From assembly GCA_036927565.1 (NCBI GenBank), contig JAYESD010000001.1, positions 266,301,560-266,365,559 of the forward strand: DNA of 64,000 bases. The letters are read 5' to 3'. The position numbers and the translations under genes were made by a program. The stretch is from Tuctoria greenei. Lineage: Eukaryota > Streptophyta > Magnoliopsida > Poales > Poaceae. Positions 1 through 12,398 of this stretch are shown one piece after another. The notes under the pieces are model-generated. The model was given only the letters and a program-made list of their open reading frames with translations, had not been told where the DNA came from and did not search any database. The stretch's first letter is position 1; every line of letters starts with the position of its first letter.

Positions 1-690
1 CATGAACTAGGGTTTGGGTGGGTGGAAAAGTGGCAAATAGATGTCAACCCAAGGGGTGGGGCTGTTTATATAGAGGTGGAGGCTAGGGTTAGATGGATTT
101 CGAGTTTTGGGATGAGTAGAGGCCAGTTTAGAGTCCCACACGGGCTCTAAAAGAGTTAGGAACAACGTCCCTAGGCCCACTTAATGTGAAACCCAAGAAA
201 CAAGTCGTAAAACAAAAGATCAATTCGGAGTCACGAAATATCGGACAAGTCCGGATAGGACCGGACTAGTCCGAAGTCATCGAGAGAGAAAATCAGACAA
301 GTCTGGCCAACATCGGACAAGTCCGAATTTGAACAGAGAGGAAAACGAACAAGTCCGCTGGAACACCAGACTAGTCCGGAAAAGTCCAGGGACTTAGCAA
401 ATTTTCAAGGATTCTTGAAATACCGAACTAGTCCGCACAAAATCGGACAAGTCCGAAAGTTTCCAGTGCCAAAAATCAGACTAATCCGCGGCAAAAACGG
501 ACAAGTCCGTTTTTAGTCAGGGAGAAATCGGACTAGTCCTCAGCAAAATCGGACTAGTCCGCACTTTCCTGCGTTTTTAAGTGTGGTTTGTTCCAAATTA
601 ATTTTAAACTTGTTCCTATTGTTGTGGGTTAATGTTAAACATGTATATGAATGTATGCAAGGCATGATGCATGAAAATGAGGGTGTTACA
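1..690 (-). mobile_element. Partial Tekay-type LTR cut by the window edge
   Basis: Almost base for base the same as the right-hand parts of the two LTRs of the full-length Tekay element (24,339-25,043 and 31,911-32,616), ending in the same GGGTGTTACA. Read on the minus strand this is the LTR start (TGTAACACCC). It holds the TATA-like stretch at 64-76 and a cluster of CGGACTAGTCCG / CGGACAAGTCCG palindromes at 238-563. What follows at 691 is not this family's polypurine tract, so this is either the 5' LTR of an element lying to the left or a solo LTR. Confidence 0.85.
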
Positions 691-1295
691 TGGTATATAA
701 GCAATAGAGGCCAGAGCTCGTGGTAGACGGATTTTGGGTTGTTCCTCTTATGTTATATTGAATAAATATCGTAGTTTAAAGGAACTTTTGTGCCTTGTTC
801 GTCCGATTTGTTTCAGACAAGTTTTCCTCGTCGAGTTTTTGCACAACACCACCTTGCTTCGATGGTTTTATCATAACTCGAGTTTTATAGATCCAATTGA
901 CGTGATTCTTTTTGGGTTGTCTTTACATCTCGATTATCTATAATCTGTGAAAATTTCACAGTCATTGAATTTGTGGTTTCTGATCTATGCGAGTTTCTTT
1001 GCAGTGTTGCAAATCTGATTTTTCTCGGGTAGAACAGATTGACCTTTGTTCGATCTTTCGATCGTAACATCAGTTTTTCTCGATGGTTTTCCTTGATTCC
1101 TGTTTTCGTGTCTTCGTGACTTGACTCTTAACAATTGATACTTGTTTTGTCTTGATCACATTTAGAATTGTTGCACACACGTTTTCTTAACAGATCAATT
1201 TTCTGTTGTGGGGTTTCCGTTTCTTCCACTGAAAAAGTTTTAATCTACCATTCACCCCCCGTCTGGTAGTTCTTCACGTTCTCTTCGATCCTACA
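691..1295 (+). mobile_element. Copia-LTR-like fragment, possible solo LTR
   Basis: A 605-bp T-rich segment beginning TG and ending CA. Its last 50 bases (a CATTCACCCCCC run, then CGATCCTACA) look like the 3' end of many plant copia LTRs. It sits exactly between the Tekay LTR end and a truncated Athila-like LTR. The first bases (TGGTATATAAGC) also resemble a degenerate tRNA-Met primer site, so it could instead be leader sequence of a lost element. No coding ORF is convincing. Confidence 0.4.
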
Positions 1296-2706
1296 TTTAT
1301 CCAAAGGAAGGCAATGGAGTAAAGTAAACACTACACTTATGATCAAGCTATGGGATACTAATCAATTATCAAGACAGGAGTAAGTTGATAATATATGGGT
1401 AGTGTGACACACACCTAAGCAACCTATTCTAAAGGGTAGATGAGTCCTAATGAAGATTAAACTAAAAGTTAGGGAGTTGCTCCTACAATGCTTCTAATAT
1501 ACATATACATAGCCTAGGTTAGATACTAATGAGCATGTCAATGACGAATCTTATGCTAAGTTGTTCAACATATCGGGCACGGGTTTACCCATAGCAATAC
1601 TAGGACGACTCCCGCCAAGAGCCTGTGGCATAGACGAACGTGAAGGATTACAAAGGACAGATAGGGTTGTCACCACCTACTGCCTACCTCTTCAATCCGT
1701 GGGTCTACGAGACATTCAACGCTACTTAACTACCCTAGCACCATGATAACATGTTAAGTAAATACCTTAGGAGCCAAGGCACAAGCCATCCTAAGGCGAT
1801 GAACTAAATCATCGTTGAACCAATGTTGAGACATAGCACAAGTTATTAATATTAACATGATCATATCATAACTACTTAGACTATAGTGGGGGTTTATAGT
1901 GTTTATGATGATAGTATAATGACATTAAGGCATGATCATAAATACTATTCCTACCACATACATGGAATCCACAATCAAACAAGAAACGTTTCATCCAAGT
2001 ATATGAATAAAAGAAGACTAAAGATAATATCTTTATTATGCATAAAGTCACAAATATAAGAAAAGATACATGAGTTATACCTTTCCCAACTTGGACTTGG
2101 GACAAGAGGCTCTCCTATCTATAGCCTAACTCCACTAAGGACTAAGAGAACTAGTGTATACAATAGAATGATGCTCAAGTGGTGTGTGTTGAAGTGAGGG
2201 GTGAGGGTTCCTATTTATAGCTTGGAGAAGGGTCGGTTCCCACCACCAAAAGCACGTGAATCAGTCACCATTGACTTCTTCAAGCCGGGGGGAGCCAACA
2301 CGTGGAAGTTTACCGGGTCTGGCGCCAGGAAGAGGTCGACCGAACCACCAGGTCAGCCGACCTAGTCCTGGATCCAAACGACTTGTTCTTTCTCCAGGTG
2401 GCTTCCAGGTAGGTCCCATTGACAGATATATGGTGTACACTGTTGGATGGCCTCAAATACTTCTGTTTGTGGGCCATTTGATCCATGTGGTGCCACATGT
2501 CCACGCTTGATTGGGTGGGATGATATTTTATAGGATCTATCCCCTTGTTTCACTTCAATTCTGTATAAAATACTTGCATGCACCAATTTCTCCAAGTGAA
2601 AGTGGAAATAGGTTAAATAGAAAGGTGATGTGTGCAAGAAATGATATTTTCTTCACATAATTGAGTTATATTGACAGGTGAAATTGGTATATAACAGCTG
2701 TCAAGA
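1296..2706 (-). repeat. 3' LTR of the Athila-like element, truncated
   Basis: Matches 18,518-19,930 over its whole length with scattered substitutions. About 110 bp present at the left of the other copy are missing here, replaced by the copia-LTR-like fragment. It ends TGTCAAGA where the other copy ends CGTCAACA. Short apparent ORFs in both copies are LTR sequence, not genes. Confidence 0.85.
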
Positions 2707-2722
2707 AACTCCCCCAAGCTTA
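2707..2722 (-). other. Polypurine tract of the Athila-like element
   Basis: On the minus strand AAGCTTGGGGGAG lies immediately before the 3' LTR, the expected place for second-strand priming. Confidence 0.65.
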
Positions 2723-4005
2723 TCCTTTGCTCGTCCCGAGCAATGTCAAGACTTTAGGTTGATGATCAAGAGTTGCTATAGTGTTCTATTTTTCAAAAGT
2801 ACCATATGCACAACAAAATACTCTACCTAGTATTGCAAAAATTGGTATGGTACTTCACCCATATTAAGTCATTATGAGACTTATGCCATCTCCTATTCAT
2901 GGGTGGTTGAAAGATAGAACAACAAATGGAGCACACATAGCCTATAAATCAAGTTCCACTCAAATTTCGAAGAGTTCAATTTGATTTTAAGTACCTCAAA
3001 TTGATTTTCTCAATCACTCTTTTGTGTGTAGTGGAAATATTTCCTCACCAAGGCATTTTCCTATACTTATCCTACCACTAAATATGGCCTGTATGTGGAG
3101 CTTGGTAGGGAATATAGTAGGCATATTTGCAACACATAATATTGCTAAGTCAAATAAGCGAGCCTTAGGAGAAATCGATTTAAAACTATTTGATTCAAGA
3201 CTTGTGCATGTGTGATGGAATGGGGTGGATGTGGATATTGAGATGACTCCTTTTTTGGTGGACTCTCTTATTTTGCAGGGATGAAACATGACTATTTTTC
3301 TTCTTTTTCCTTTTTCCATTTCTTTTTTTTTTCTTTCTTTCTTTTTTGTTCTCAAGCTTATGATGTAAGCATGCATTTTCCTTTTTTTCTTTTTTTTGTA
3401 GCCATGTCTTTTACTCCCTTTTATGCAATAAACTTGGAGAGTGTACTAAGCATGAAGGGTATGAAGTTTATCTTTTTATTGTGGAATGGTGGTATGATGG
3501 AATTTTGCTTACTTGTAGTGTAGAAGTATAGCATGTGCAAGTGAAGTCGTGAATTTAAAAAGTAATGAATGAAATCTCACTTAGGTCTATACTAGTTTGA
3601 CAAAGCTCAATGTGAATACAAATAGCATATGCATAAGGTCTATCAATGTAATGTATCATATGGCTTTGGTAGGTATTTCCAATCAAATGAGAAGAACTTA
3701 AATCTTTTTAGAATTTCTTCAAAAATCTAAGTTTCACTTTCAAACTAGGAATAGCAGCCCTATCACTATATCATATCTCACAACAGCTTAGAATTGAATA
3801 AGGCTTTTGCTACCCATAATTTCTAAGTCAAGACAAAAAGTAATTCTAGCCTATGAAAGCAATATTTTGGAGAGCAGTAAGTTGTAAACTAGGGACTTAG
3901 GAAAATTAAAATAGATAAACTATTCATCATTTTATCTATGTGAATTTCAAATCATTCTTACCGCACATCTTTTATTTTATTTGAACGCAAACCTACTCTA
4001 CTTAT

Positions 4006-4013
<8 letters not shown>

Positions 4014-4054
<41 letters not shown>
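4014..4054. repeat. (TA)n microsatellite
   Basis: About 20 uninterrupted TA dinucleotides inside the Athila-like element. Confidence 0.95.
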
Positions 4055-4058
<4 letters not shown>

Positions 4059-4310
4059 AGGTGGTGAATGAAAAATAAATATGCAAGCGGTGTGATAGTC
4101 CTCCCCCGAGGTTGTTCTTGGTCAAGGTCCGTGATACGGATTGAAACCCTAACGACGGATGTAGGCCATGAGGTTGGTCTAACCTTGCTGCAACATGGCT
4201 TTGACATTGGAGGGTTGAGTGTCGATGTTGGGTTGCCTTCTATGGGTTCCACGTGTGTGGTTTAGGACAATGTTGTCGATGTCGCTCATCCACACTTCAA
4301 GGTTTCCATA

Positions 4311-4785
4311 TGTCTGATATACCTTGTTATTCCTTGGCTAAGGTAGTGATAACCCTTCGCAAAAAGGCATGACATGCACTCAAACATGTGTTGAGTGTGT
4401 TCCGTCATTCTTTGTCTAAGGTGTATCATACCTTCTTGCCATAAAGGAATAACGTGTACCCCTCATGCATTTGGTGTGATCCGTCATTCCTTAGCTAAGG
4501 TAATGATACCCTTTAGCCACAAAGGAGTGACATGTACCCAACATGTGTTGAGTATGATCCATTATTATTTGACTAAGGTACAACATACCTATAACCACAA
4601 ATGGATGACATGCACTCAACATGGGTTGAATGTGATCCGTTGTTCCTTGGATAAGGTATAAAATACCTTTTAGCCATATAGGAACAACTTGCACCCAATA
4701 TACATTGGATGTGATCTTGTCATTCCTTGGTTAAGGCACATCATACCTCTTAGCCACAAAGGGATAACTTACACCCAATGATGGT
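4311..4785. repeat. Minisatellite, about 6 copies of a 77-80 bp unit
   Basis: The phrase (C/T)TAAGGT recurs near 4,339, 4,417, 4,495, 4,572, 4,651 and 4,731, each followed by similar blocks (ATACC, GCCACAAA, GACATG, CAACATG, GTGATCCGT). Units are diverged by substitutions and small indels. Apparent ORFs here follow the repeat and carry no other coding signal. Confidence 0.85.
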
Positions 4786-6446
4786 GGAAATTCTCTTGAG
4801 CTTGAATGAGTGCTTAGAATAGTTGATAGCATAATGCTCTCACATATTCGTAGAAGCTCATTGGTTGCTCACGAAGGGTTTCCATGTCAAATCGTTGGCC
4901 TCGTATAGTTATGGTTGACCTTCGAGCTTAATTTCCGGTAGGTAGCAACTTTCCTCATTTACTCCTTGGCCAAGAGATACTAAAATGGAATCCTCTTAGG
5001 ATTTCCAACAAGCGGATCCTTGAATGCCTACAAAATAATATTACTCCTGCAAATTTTCCCTCTATGATAGAGGGGGATGGTTAGCTCCCGATACTTGTAC
5101 AAATGAATTTTTGGGTTAGGTAACCGAATCTTCTTTTGTACGTACGGGGAAGAGCAAAATCAAAGATGCATTGAGTCCAATTTCAAGTGTATCTATGAAC
5201 AATGTATTATTCATTGATAAGAGTGGGGCTTTATGGATAAATCAAGTTGAACATTTTCTAAAGCTCCTACTCATAACAATGCAAGTGATATAAATACACT
5301 ACATGGATCCCTTCACTTTGTAAATTTTCTAACCATAATAGTAGTTTTTTTTACACAAGAGCAAATGTTATCATTTGGATCATGGCAAACAAGATTCTCC
5401 ATTTTATCCTCCTAATATTTTTAATTTCTTGTCTAGGAATTTGAAATTTAGTGATCCATGTACGAATGAGTTTCAAATCAAAATTATGGACATCACTATT
5501 CTTAGGTTGCTACATACCAATTCAACCATTAAGTTATTTCATAAGCATTACCTAGGCAGAATATGTCTAAGTCAATTTTAGCAATGCTTATGAAATTCTA
5601 CGTACTTGTTTAAATTTATTCCTAAGTAAGGTGGCATTCCTTTTTGAAGAATCAAAAGCAATGCTCGCGCTTACTCTTGTGAGTATGCATAAGAATTGAA
5701 TGATGAGAAGGTGTAAACCTTCATTACCAATGTAAGCAAAAATCATTCAATCCTAATGCAATCCAAATGATGGAAAATATTTAAACTTATACCTAAATTG
5801 AAGAGCAGTTCGGATGAAGGTTGCTATGTGAGGAACAACCATGAATTTTGGTGTAGCCTTCATGTTCAATGCCTTCTGCCAAGTTGAGCTTGGAGTTGAA
5901 TGGCCTTCATCTTGCTCCTTCATTGGGCCACCATCTTCAGCATTCCTCCACCATGAACTCAAAATGAGATTGATAAAGGGATATGTGCTTGATGGGGCCC
6001 TCCAAACTCTTTGCAAATTTTTTCTTGGTTGCACTTAAATCAAGAACAAACAAAACAAATCGAAAATAAGTTATGTTAGCCCAAAAGCATGTTGTACCCA
6101 TTGCCAAATTGTTTTGCCCAACTTGAAACAACTTGCAAATGCAATGAATATTAAGGGAAATATTTTTGTTTGAATTATGAAAATGCATTCAAGTAGCTAT
6201 GCCCAAAGTTCATATCTAAATAAATTTATTTCCTAATTCAAAATTTTAGTTTTATGATGGTTGGAAATTTTACTTTCCAACATGCAAGTGTGAAAATTCA
6301 AATATGCTAAATGCAAATGCAAAGATTTGATGGGAAATCCAAATATGCAATTAGGGAATTAAATACGAGATAACTACCAATTAACCTATTGGCAAGGGCT
6401 CACTGAATTTTTAAAGTCCGGTGAATGGGACTTACCTCCGTCCTGT

Positions 6447-6565
6447 TTAGTGCGATGACTTGTTGTCCAATCCAGGAGTCGAAGATGTGAACAACTTCTC
6501 TTGATTGACATGCAAAATCTCATTTGGCATGTCAGTTGGACATGTGAACCATATGATGGTCCTAC
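6447..6565 (-). pseudogene. Fragment of an Athila-like element ORF, left of the Tat insertion
   Basis: A minus-strand reading frame that appears to continue across the Tat insertion into 17,203-17,311, where it is lysine- and histidine-rich (KKDKPHHAHKKK). If the insert and one copy of the CCTAC target duplication are removed the two pieces join in an open frame of a little over 80 residues. No family is recognised. It is probably the remains of the element's own protein. Confidence 0.4.
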
Positions 6566-7432
6566 TGTCGGAGTTTGGTTCTGGTAATTCTCCCGGTACC
6601 ACCATTGGTAGACCGCGGAGTTTGTAGTTTGGTTGTTGGTGCACAGAGATTCAGAACACGATGGCAAGATGACACAAGGATCTATGTGGTTCGGGCCGCC
6701 TGAGCGTAATACCCTACTCCACGGGTGTGTGTTTTTGTATTGAGCGTTTGAGCCCTTATGAGTGTGTGTCAGAGCAGAGTCTGGAAGAAGTCTCTGACCA
6801 GAGAGTCCTTCTGTGTATCGCTCGAACAGTCCTTTTATAGTACAAGGACTGGTCGTTACATCGTTAGCCTGGACCGACATGTGGCTCTGGCGGTTACTGA
6901 TGTTTAATACACAATTAATGACCTTAATTACCCTTAATAGTGTGGTAACACGCCTTGATAGTGGCGTTACTGGTATTAAGGGCCCTCTAATCGTGTGTCA
7001 TTAATATAGAATTAATTACACTTAATCGGGTCTTGAAGTCTTTAATTTCCCCTTGAAGGTCCGAGTCGTTGGGGGTCCACCAATCTGCTTATTGAAGTTG
7101 AAGGTCCGGTGGTTGGACGCGTGGCAGCTCCAGAGCTTTACGTCTGGGACGGGTAGGTCCGCTGCTATTGTACACGTGTCGGTACCAGAGCTTCCCTATG
7201 TTGGGGGTTAGGTCCAGAGGTGCCGCGCAGGTATTTAACCCAGAGTTTTCCCATGTGTGGGATGTAGCTCCGATTGCAGGATACACGTGGCAGCACTGGG
7301 ACTAACCATAGAAGGGAGGAGGTCCAGTCCCGTATGACACGTGGGGCCTTCGAAGGTCTTCAACTCAGACATGTGAAGTTCCTTTGCTCTTTTTGCAGTC
7401 CCAAGGGGTATTCGGTACGCAGGGTACCGACA
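6566..7432 (-). repeat. 3' LTR of Tat element 1
   Basis: 867 bp, TGTCGGAG to GTACCGACA. Highly similar to 16,330-17,197 and to the LTR at 50,450-51,320. ORFs within it recur in all three copies only because the LTR is repeated. Confidence 0.95.
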
Positions 7433-7960
7433 GTGGCCCTGTGGGCCCACCTCTGGGAGAGACCTTTTGGATGAAGTCGTTCTGCTGGAGGTGGGTCCAT
7501 CTTTCGGTTTTTGAGTCGTGTCTTCAAGGGTCTTTGGATGTGCCGTTGGTGTCAGTTCGCAGCTAAACCATCATCGTGTGGCATATCCAGGATGCGGCAG
7601 GTGAGATCTGAGCGTGCGTATCTCACACAATTGAAGGTCGCCGGTTCCCAATACGAAAACCGTATCGGTTCCGCGCGCCCTGTCAGGGCGCCGCCCTCGG
7701 GCTTCCCACCTTTCATCATGACAACTGTGTAAGGACCTCGACTTGATCGTCGGGGTGGCCTCGGGCCCCCTTGTCATTGGCAGGGTGAAGTTTCTGAACT
7801 GTATCGTCGGCCCCTCTGCGATTTCCATCCAAACGTTGTGGGGGCTTACTTAAGAAGGAAAGCGCGCACTGTTTGGGGATTCTTTACGCCTTCATTTGAA
7901 CTTGTGCTCGAATCCTCCAAACTTTCGCTTGCTTTTCATCTCTCGCCCCGCTGTGCTGCG
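7433..7960. promoter_or_regulatory. Spacer with polypurine tract and leader of the antisense ORF
   Basis: Read on the minus strand, a purine-rich AGAGGTGGG tract precedes the 3' LTR. On the plus strand this 530-bp GC-rich stretch is the upstream region of the antisense ORF and is strongly conserved with 51,321-51,857 of Tat element 2, including the leader just before the ATG. A promoter is inferred only from position and conservation. Confidence 0.45.
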
Positions 7961-10900
7961 ATGGAGTTGGGTCTCCGCAAGAGCCGTCTTACAACCGATG
8001 GTGATTTGAAGAAGGTCCGGACCCTCATGGGGTGGTCCAGCGACTCCTTCAACCGCCTGGTCCATGCCGGCAAGCTCCCGTTCAAGAAGGAGCGCGCCGG
8101 CGATATGGTGTACTTCTACGCATATGCCATGGAGGGACTGATCCCACCCTTCTCCACTTTTCTCTTGATGTTGGTAGACTTCTATGGTCTGCAGTTGTAC
8201 CACCTCGGTCCTCACTCCATTCTTCTCGTGTCCACTTTCGTCCACTTCTGCGGGATGTGGGTGGGTATTCCCCCCTGCGTCGAGCTCTTCCGCACCTTCT
8301 TCACTATCCACACCACCGGCAAGAGTGACTAGTACCTTGGCTTCTATTATTTTGTGAAGCGCAAGAAGTGCCCGTAGAAGTACTTGAGGTTGTTCCCTTC
8401 CAGCAAGTGGGACGACTGGAAGAAGGATTGGATTGTCATCACGGCAGAGGAACACGAGAAGCTGGAGCTGCCTGAAGGACTCCCCAATGTCGAAACTGAA
8501 GCTTGGAGCAAAGTTCCGGTGCTATCGGACGCCTTCAACCCTGCCCTGACCAGGATCCACCAATCTGTGGAAGGAAGGGTGACTCCCCAGGCGGTCTTTT
8601 GCAACTTCCTGGTCAACAGGTGGGCTCCGCTGAAGAAGAGGGAGAAGCTCGCCAGGGCCCTCAACAGCGTGATGGACGACGACCGGATCGAGACCGGTTT
8701 GAAGTCCAACCTGGAAGGCGCAGCTTTGGAGCTTCACCTCAAAAAGTTCTAGCATGGCATCGACGTCGAGGGCGACGACTGGACTCCACCGTCGGCTTTC
8801 CTCCCTCTGAACATGGAGGCGGAGTTCAGCAGGGAGCTCCGGCGGAAGATGTCGGTGCTTGACGACCTCGGTGAAGTTGAGAGGCGTTCGACCACCGGGT
8901 TGGCGATCCCCGGAGCTTCCGAGGGTGGTCCCCCTTCTGCCCTGATACAGAGAGTTGAAGTCGTAGGCAAGGGCAAGGAGTTGGCCGAGCCCTCCAGCCG
9001 CAATAGGAAGTTGAAGCATTCTCCCCGACGGAGGAGGTCTTCGGTAGCGACAACCACTCCAGCATCGGCATCTCCCTGGGATGCTAGCTTTGGCCTTGTG
9101 GCTCTGGTACCAGGGCCAGCTGAGGGCTCTAGGTCCGAGGGTCCTTCTCACTCGAGGGGGGGCTCAACCAAGACAACACTGACGGCGGCAACAAGCTCCG
9201 GTTCCTACAGTAGCGACTGATGTTGCGCAGATGGAGGCTCCGACTCCAGTTCCAGCGCCGCCCCAAGAAGTGGATGAGGTCGCAATAGCTCCGGCGCCAG
9301 CTGTCGTAGTCCTTGACCTTGAGTCATCCCCTGAAGCTCCCGTGGTAGCGCCGGACCACGAGATTGAAGATGTACCAGTGGCACCAGCTCCGAAGGTTGA
9401 AGCTCCAGTTTTGAATGCTGAGATGATGGACGCTCCGGCCTCAGAGCCAGAAGTAGCCGCAGTTCTGGCCCTAGAGTCGGATATTGTTGAAGCCCCGGTG
9501 GTGGAGCTGGTGGTTGATGAGGTTCTGGCGCCTGAGCCGGTTTAGTGCCGGCGCCCGAGCCGGTGGAGGTCGAAGCACCAGCGCTTGAACCGGCAGAGGA
9601 GGAGGCGCCAACACTAGAGCCGAAAGTGGCCACAGCTCCGGCTGAAACTTTAATGTCTGCCCCAGAAGTAGTGGTTTCGGAGGTTCCCGTGCCTGAGCTA
9701 GGGTGTCAAGACGAAGCGACTGTTCCTCCGCCTGAGGGAACGGTTGCTGATGACCTGGTGGCGGGACCTTCAGAGCTAACTCCGGAGGTAGACACTTCTG
9801 TTGTAGGACCTTCCTCGGCGGTGACTAAGGCTATCCCGGAGGGCATCCCTAGTGTCGTGGAAGCTCAGGGGACCGCTCTTGTAGAGTGGGACCTGATTTT
9901 TGTTACGGATAACCCGTTGGAGCTAGTGGAGAAGACCCCGACAGGTCCGGAGCCAATCCCTTTGTCGTTGTCTATCAACAACGCCTGCTCCATTCTTTGT
10001 CAGGTCCAGCTGGCCTTTTACCACGACAGAAAGGCCCTCGAGGAGGAGCGCCAAACCATTAGGAGGTGGCGCAACCGGCTCCAATTCGAGACCAAGTTGG
10101 CGCAGTCGAGGCTGGCCGATGATAAGGAGTGGGTGAAAAGGGAGAAGGTCCGGTTGGAGTACTGGGGTCAGTTGTTGGATGAGAGGGAAAGCATGATGTG
10201 ATCCCTTGACAACCAGTCCCGAGCCATCCACGAACAGGTCGTGGCTGCTAATGAAGCAGCGAATAACCGCCAAGAGAAGCTCAGCGCCATCCACGACAGC
10301 CTTGTCAAGCGCCGGGAGGCTCTTGAGGAGCGGGACAAAAAGCTCAAAGATGAAGAGCAAAAACTCCTGGAGATGCGTGATGACCTCGTGAAGAGGGAGT
10401 AGGATATTACTCAGAGGCTGACTCTGGGTGACAAGAGTCTCGCGGAGCGCACCAAGAAGCTGGAGGAGCGTTGCGAGAAAGAGGAGAAGAAGGCCTGGCA
10501 GCGAGGACAGGACCTCAACAAGAGGGAGAATGAAATTGCTGCCAGGGAGAAGAAAGTGTGGGGCCACGAGAAAGACCTGGTCGACTGTCGGAACAAGATT
10601 CACCTCCGGGAAGAGAAGCTTGGTAAACTCGAATGACAGGTTGCTGAAAAGATTCAACAGAATGCCAAAGAGGTCGAGCGCCTTGCCCGGGAGGATTCGG
10701 AGCTTGCGGCGACCAAGATATCCTTGGAAGAGGTTCGAGGCACAAGGGCTGCAGAGTCCCAACAAGTTTGGGACTTCTTGGGCAAAGCCGATGACGCACT
10801 GACGCCACTGGGCTTCAGTCCGGTGCGCCCGGATGATCCGGAGCCGGAGTTGGACCCAGCGTTGAAGGCGTTGAGCTTGGCGGGCAGCAAACTCAACAAG

Positions 10901-11113
10901 ATGGGTGATGTCATCATGGACCAGTTGGAAACCGAAGGACAATCCCTGGCGAAGAACGTCGCAGAGTACATGCTGACGTGCTACACAAGTCGGTATCCTC
11001 ACTTCCCACTGGAACCAGTGCTTGAAGGTCCCATCGACGGCGAGGGAGAAGTCGCCAAGGCCAGCGTGTCGGAGGTTGCCCAGAAGGTCGCCTCATTCTT
11101 CCATAGGGTTTAG
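7961..11113 (+). pseudogene. Antisense ORF of Tat element 1 (putative gypsy-type transposon family), broken
   Basis: Lies antisense to the element's gag-pol. The ATG at 7,961 opens a conserved globular part (MELGLRKSR, then GDMVYFYAYAMEGLIPP and PHSILLVSTFVHFC), which I place in the plant putative gypsy-type transposon family (Transposase_28). It is followed by a Pro/Glu/Ala/Val-rich linker (9,230-9,900) and a long coiled coil (10,000-10,730). The C-terminal part ends at 11,113. Nonsense codons interrupt it at about 8,330, 8,374, 8,750, 9,218, 9,543, 10,199, 10,400 and 10,634, some of which may reflect small indels. Relative to the copy at 51,858, a segment near 9,200 is deleted. Antisense ORFs in this place are a known Tat-lineage feature. 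Their function is unknown. Confidence 0.8.
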
Positions 11114-12398
11114 GACTTTCTCTTTGTAGCTCCCACTTGTATTTTCTCTTCTTTTTCTCCAATTTTGTAATCTCTTGTCTCCAGATTAATCAAATCCAAG
11201 AATTTTATGAATTTCGTTTTTTTTTCTTCAACACCTTTGTCTCACTTGGCCCCCTGGTAGATGTGCACAATTTGATTGTGAACATGTACCAAGAGGATGT
11301 AGCATTTTGTTGAAGACTTGCGCACTTCAAACTTGTAGTTTGTAGGTCCGAAGTCGTTGATAAGAGGGGCACCCTGAGGTTGTCGGAGCTTAGTAGCTTC
11401 GGCAGTGACCCTTATCAACACGTAGAGCATCGACAGTTAGTCCTCTGGAGTTGTCGGAGCTTGGTAGCTCCGGCAGCGACCACTGTCAACACGCGGTGCG
11501 TCGACAGCAGACCCCACTGGGGAGTCTTCCCACCATCTTTTCTTCACATTGATGGTTGGCCCCCTGGATTTGCCAGAACTTGGTAGCTCCGGCGACGCCT
11601 AATATCAATGTTTAAAACATCGACAGCAGGCCACCTTAGGAGGTGTCGGAGCTTTGATAGCTTCGTCTTCATCCACCATCATTATGAGATCCTTATTTTT
11701 CCTGCACACTGAAGTCAAGAAAAACATTAAAATCCATTTCTTATCTATAACTTGTTTGCGGCTTATTATTCTCGAAATAAATTTTTAGGTTGAATGTAAT
11801 TCTATATACAATCAAGTGCATTGGCTTGTTTTCTCCAAGTCCGATCGTTTCTGGACTCGCCTTACTTCGGCCTGCCGGGGTGTAGGTAGAGTGGCGTACC
11901 TAGGGTGCAGGACCTCGATAGCACACTCTGGACCTAGATTGGCTTGGCGGCATTCACGCGAGTAGGCCATTCAACAATGTTTATACCCGGAAGAATTAAA
12001 AATGCAACTTGGATTATACATGAATTGTTCGAGCTAAATTTTCTTGAGAATTGCACAACTTTGTTATAGACAAGAAAGAGAAAAATAAAAAGATTGATCC
12101 TGTACAAAATAAATGCACGTGGAGTCGGCTTTCACACAATGATGTCTTTCATTATAGGTCCGGGGTACAGGGGAAACAAGTACACTCTTAGGGTACAGAA
12201 CCAGGCTAAGTGTGTTGCGTTTCTCATTTGAACCAAGGTATCTAGCTACACTTTTAGTTCTGAGACTGTGACAAGTGTTGCATGAACTTTGCGGACCTTC
12301 TGGGGAAGGTCCGGCTGTTCTCCCGAAGGAGCTACCCAACTCTGTAAAATGACTCTATAACATACATCACATGTAACTACAGACTCACCTCCGTGATA
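11114..12398. other. Non-coding spacer of Tat element 1 with tandem repeats
   Basis: Lies between the end of the antisense ORF and the end of pol, which converge on it. It begins with a T-rich stretch that could be the 3' UTR of the antisense transcript. It contains the diverged repeats at 11,381-11,665. No other gene is supported. Confidence 0.6.
11381..11665. repeat. Diverged tandem repeats resembling the LTR start
   Basis: Four copies of TGTCGGAGCTTAGTAGC or variants near 11,381, 11,453, 11,570 and 11,644 (spacing about 72, 117 and 74 bp), each but the last followed by a CATCGACAG-like block. The first eight bases equal the terminal TGTCGGAG of this family's LTR. Confidence 0.75.

Larger units (their letters stand above)
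2723..6560 (-). other. Internal non-coding region of the Athila-like element, left part
   Basis: About 3.8 kb of AT-rich sequence without a recognisable protein domain. It contains a pyrimidine-rich tract (3,299-3,400), a TA microsatellite and a minisatellite, listed separately. Short ORFs on both strands show no family signature. This is the 3' half of the internal region when read on the minus strand. Confidence 0.6.

Noticed and set aside
1561..1746. Conserved 60-residue ORFs at 1,561 and 18,752
   Set aside because: They lie in the paired Athila-like LTRs. The similarity reflects LTR duplication, not a gene family.
7089..7286. Small ORFs repeated at 6,386-7,474, 16,393-17,233 and 50,908-51,446
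   Set aside because: They recur because all three places are copies of the same LTR. They contain no domain and are disrupted differently in each.
8347..11002. Minus-strand ORFs, the longest of 359 residues, opposite the Tat antisense ORF
   Set aside because: The plus-strand protein is conserved in two copies and has a clear domain plus coiled coil. The minus ORFs are its complement in GC-rich DNA.
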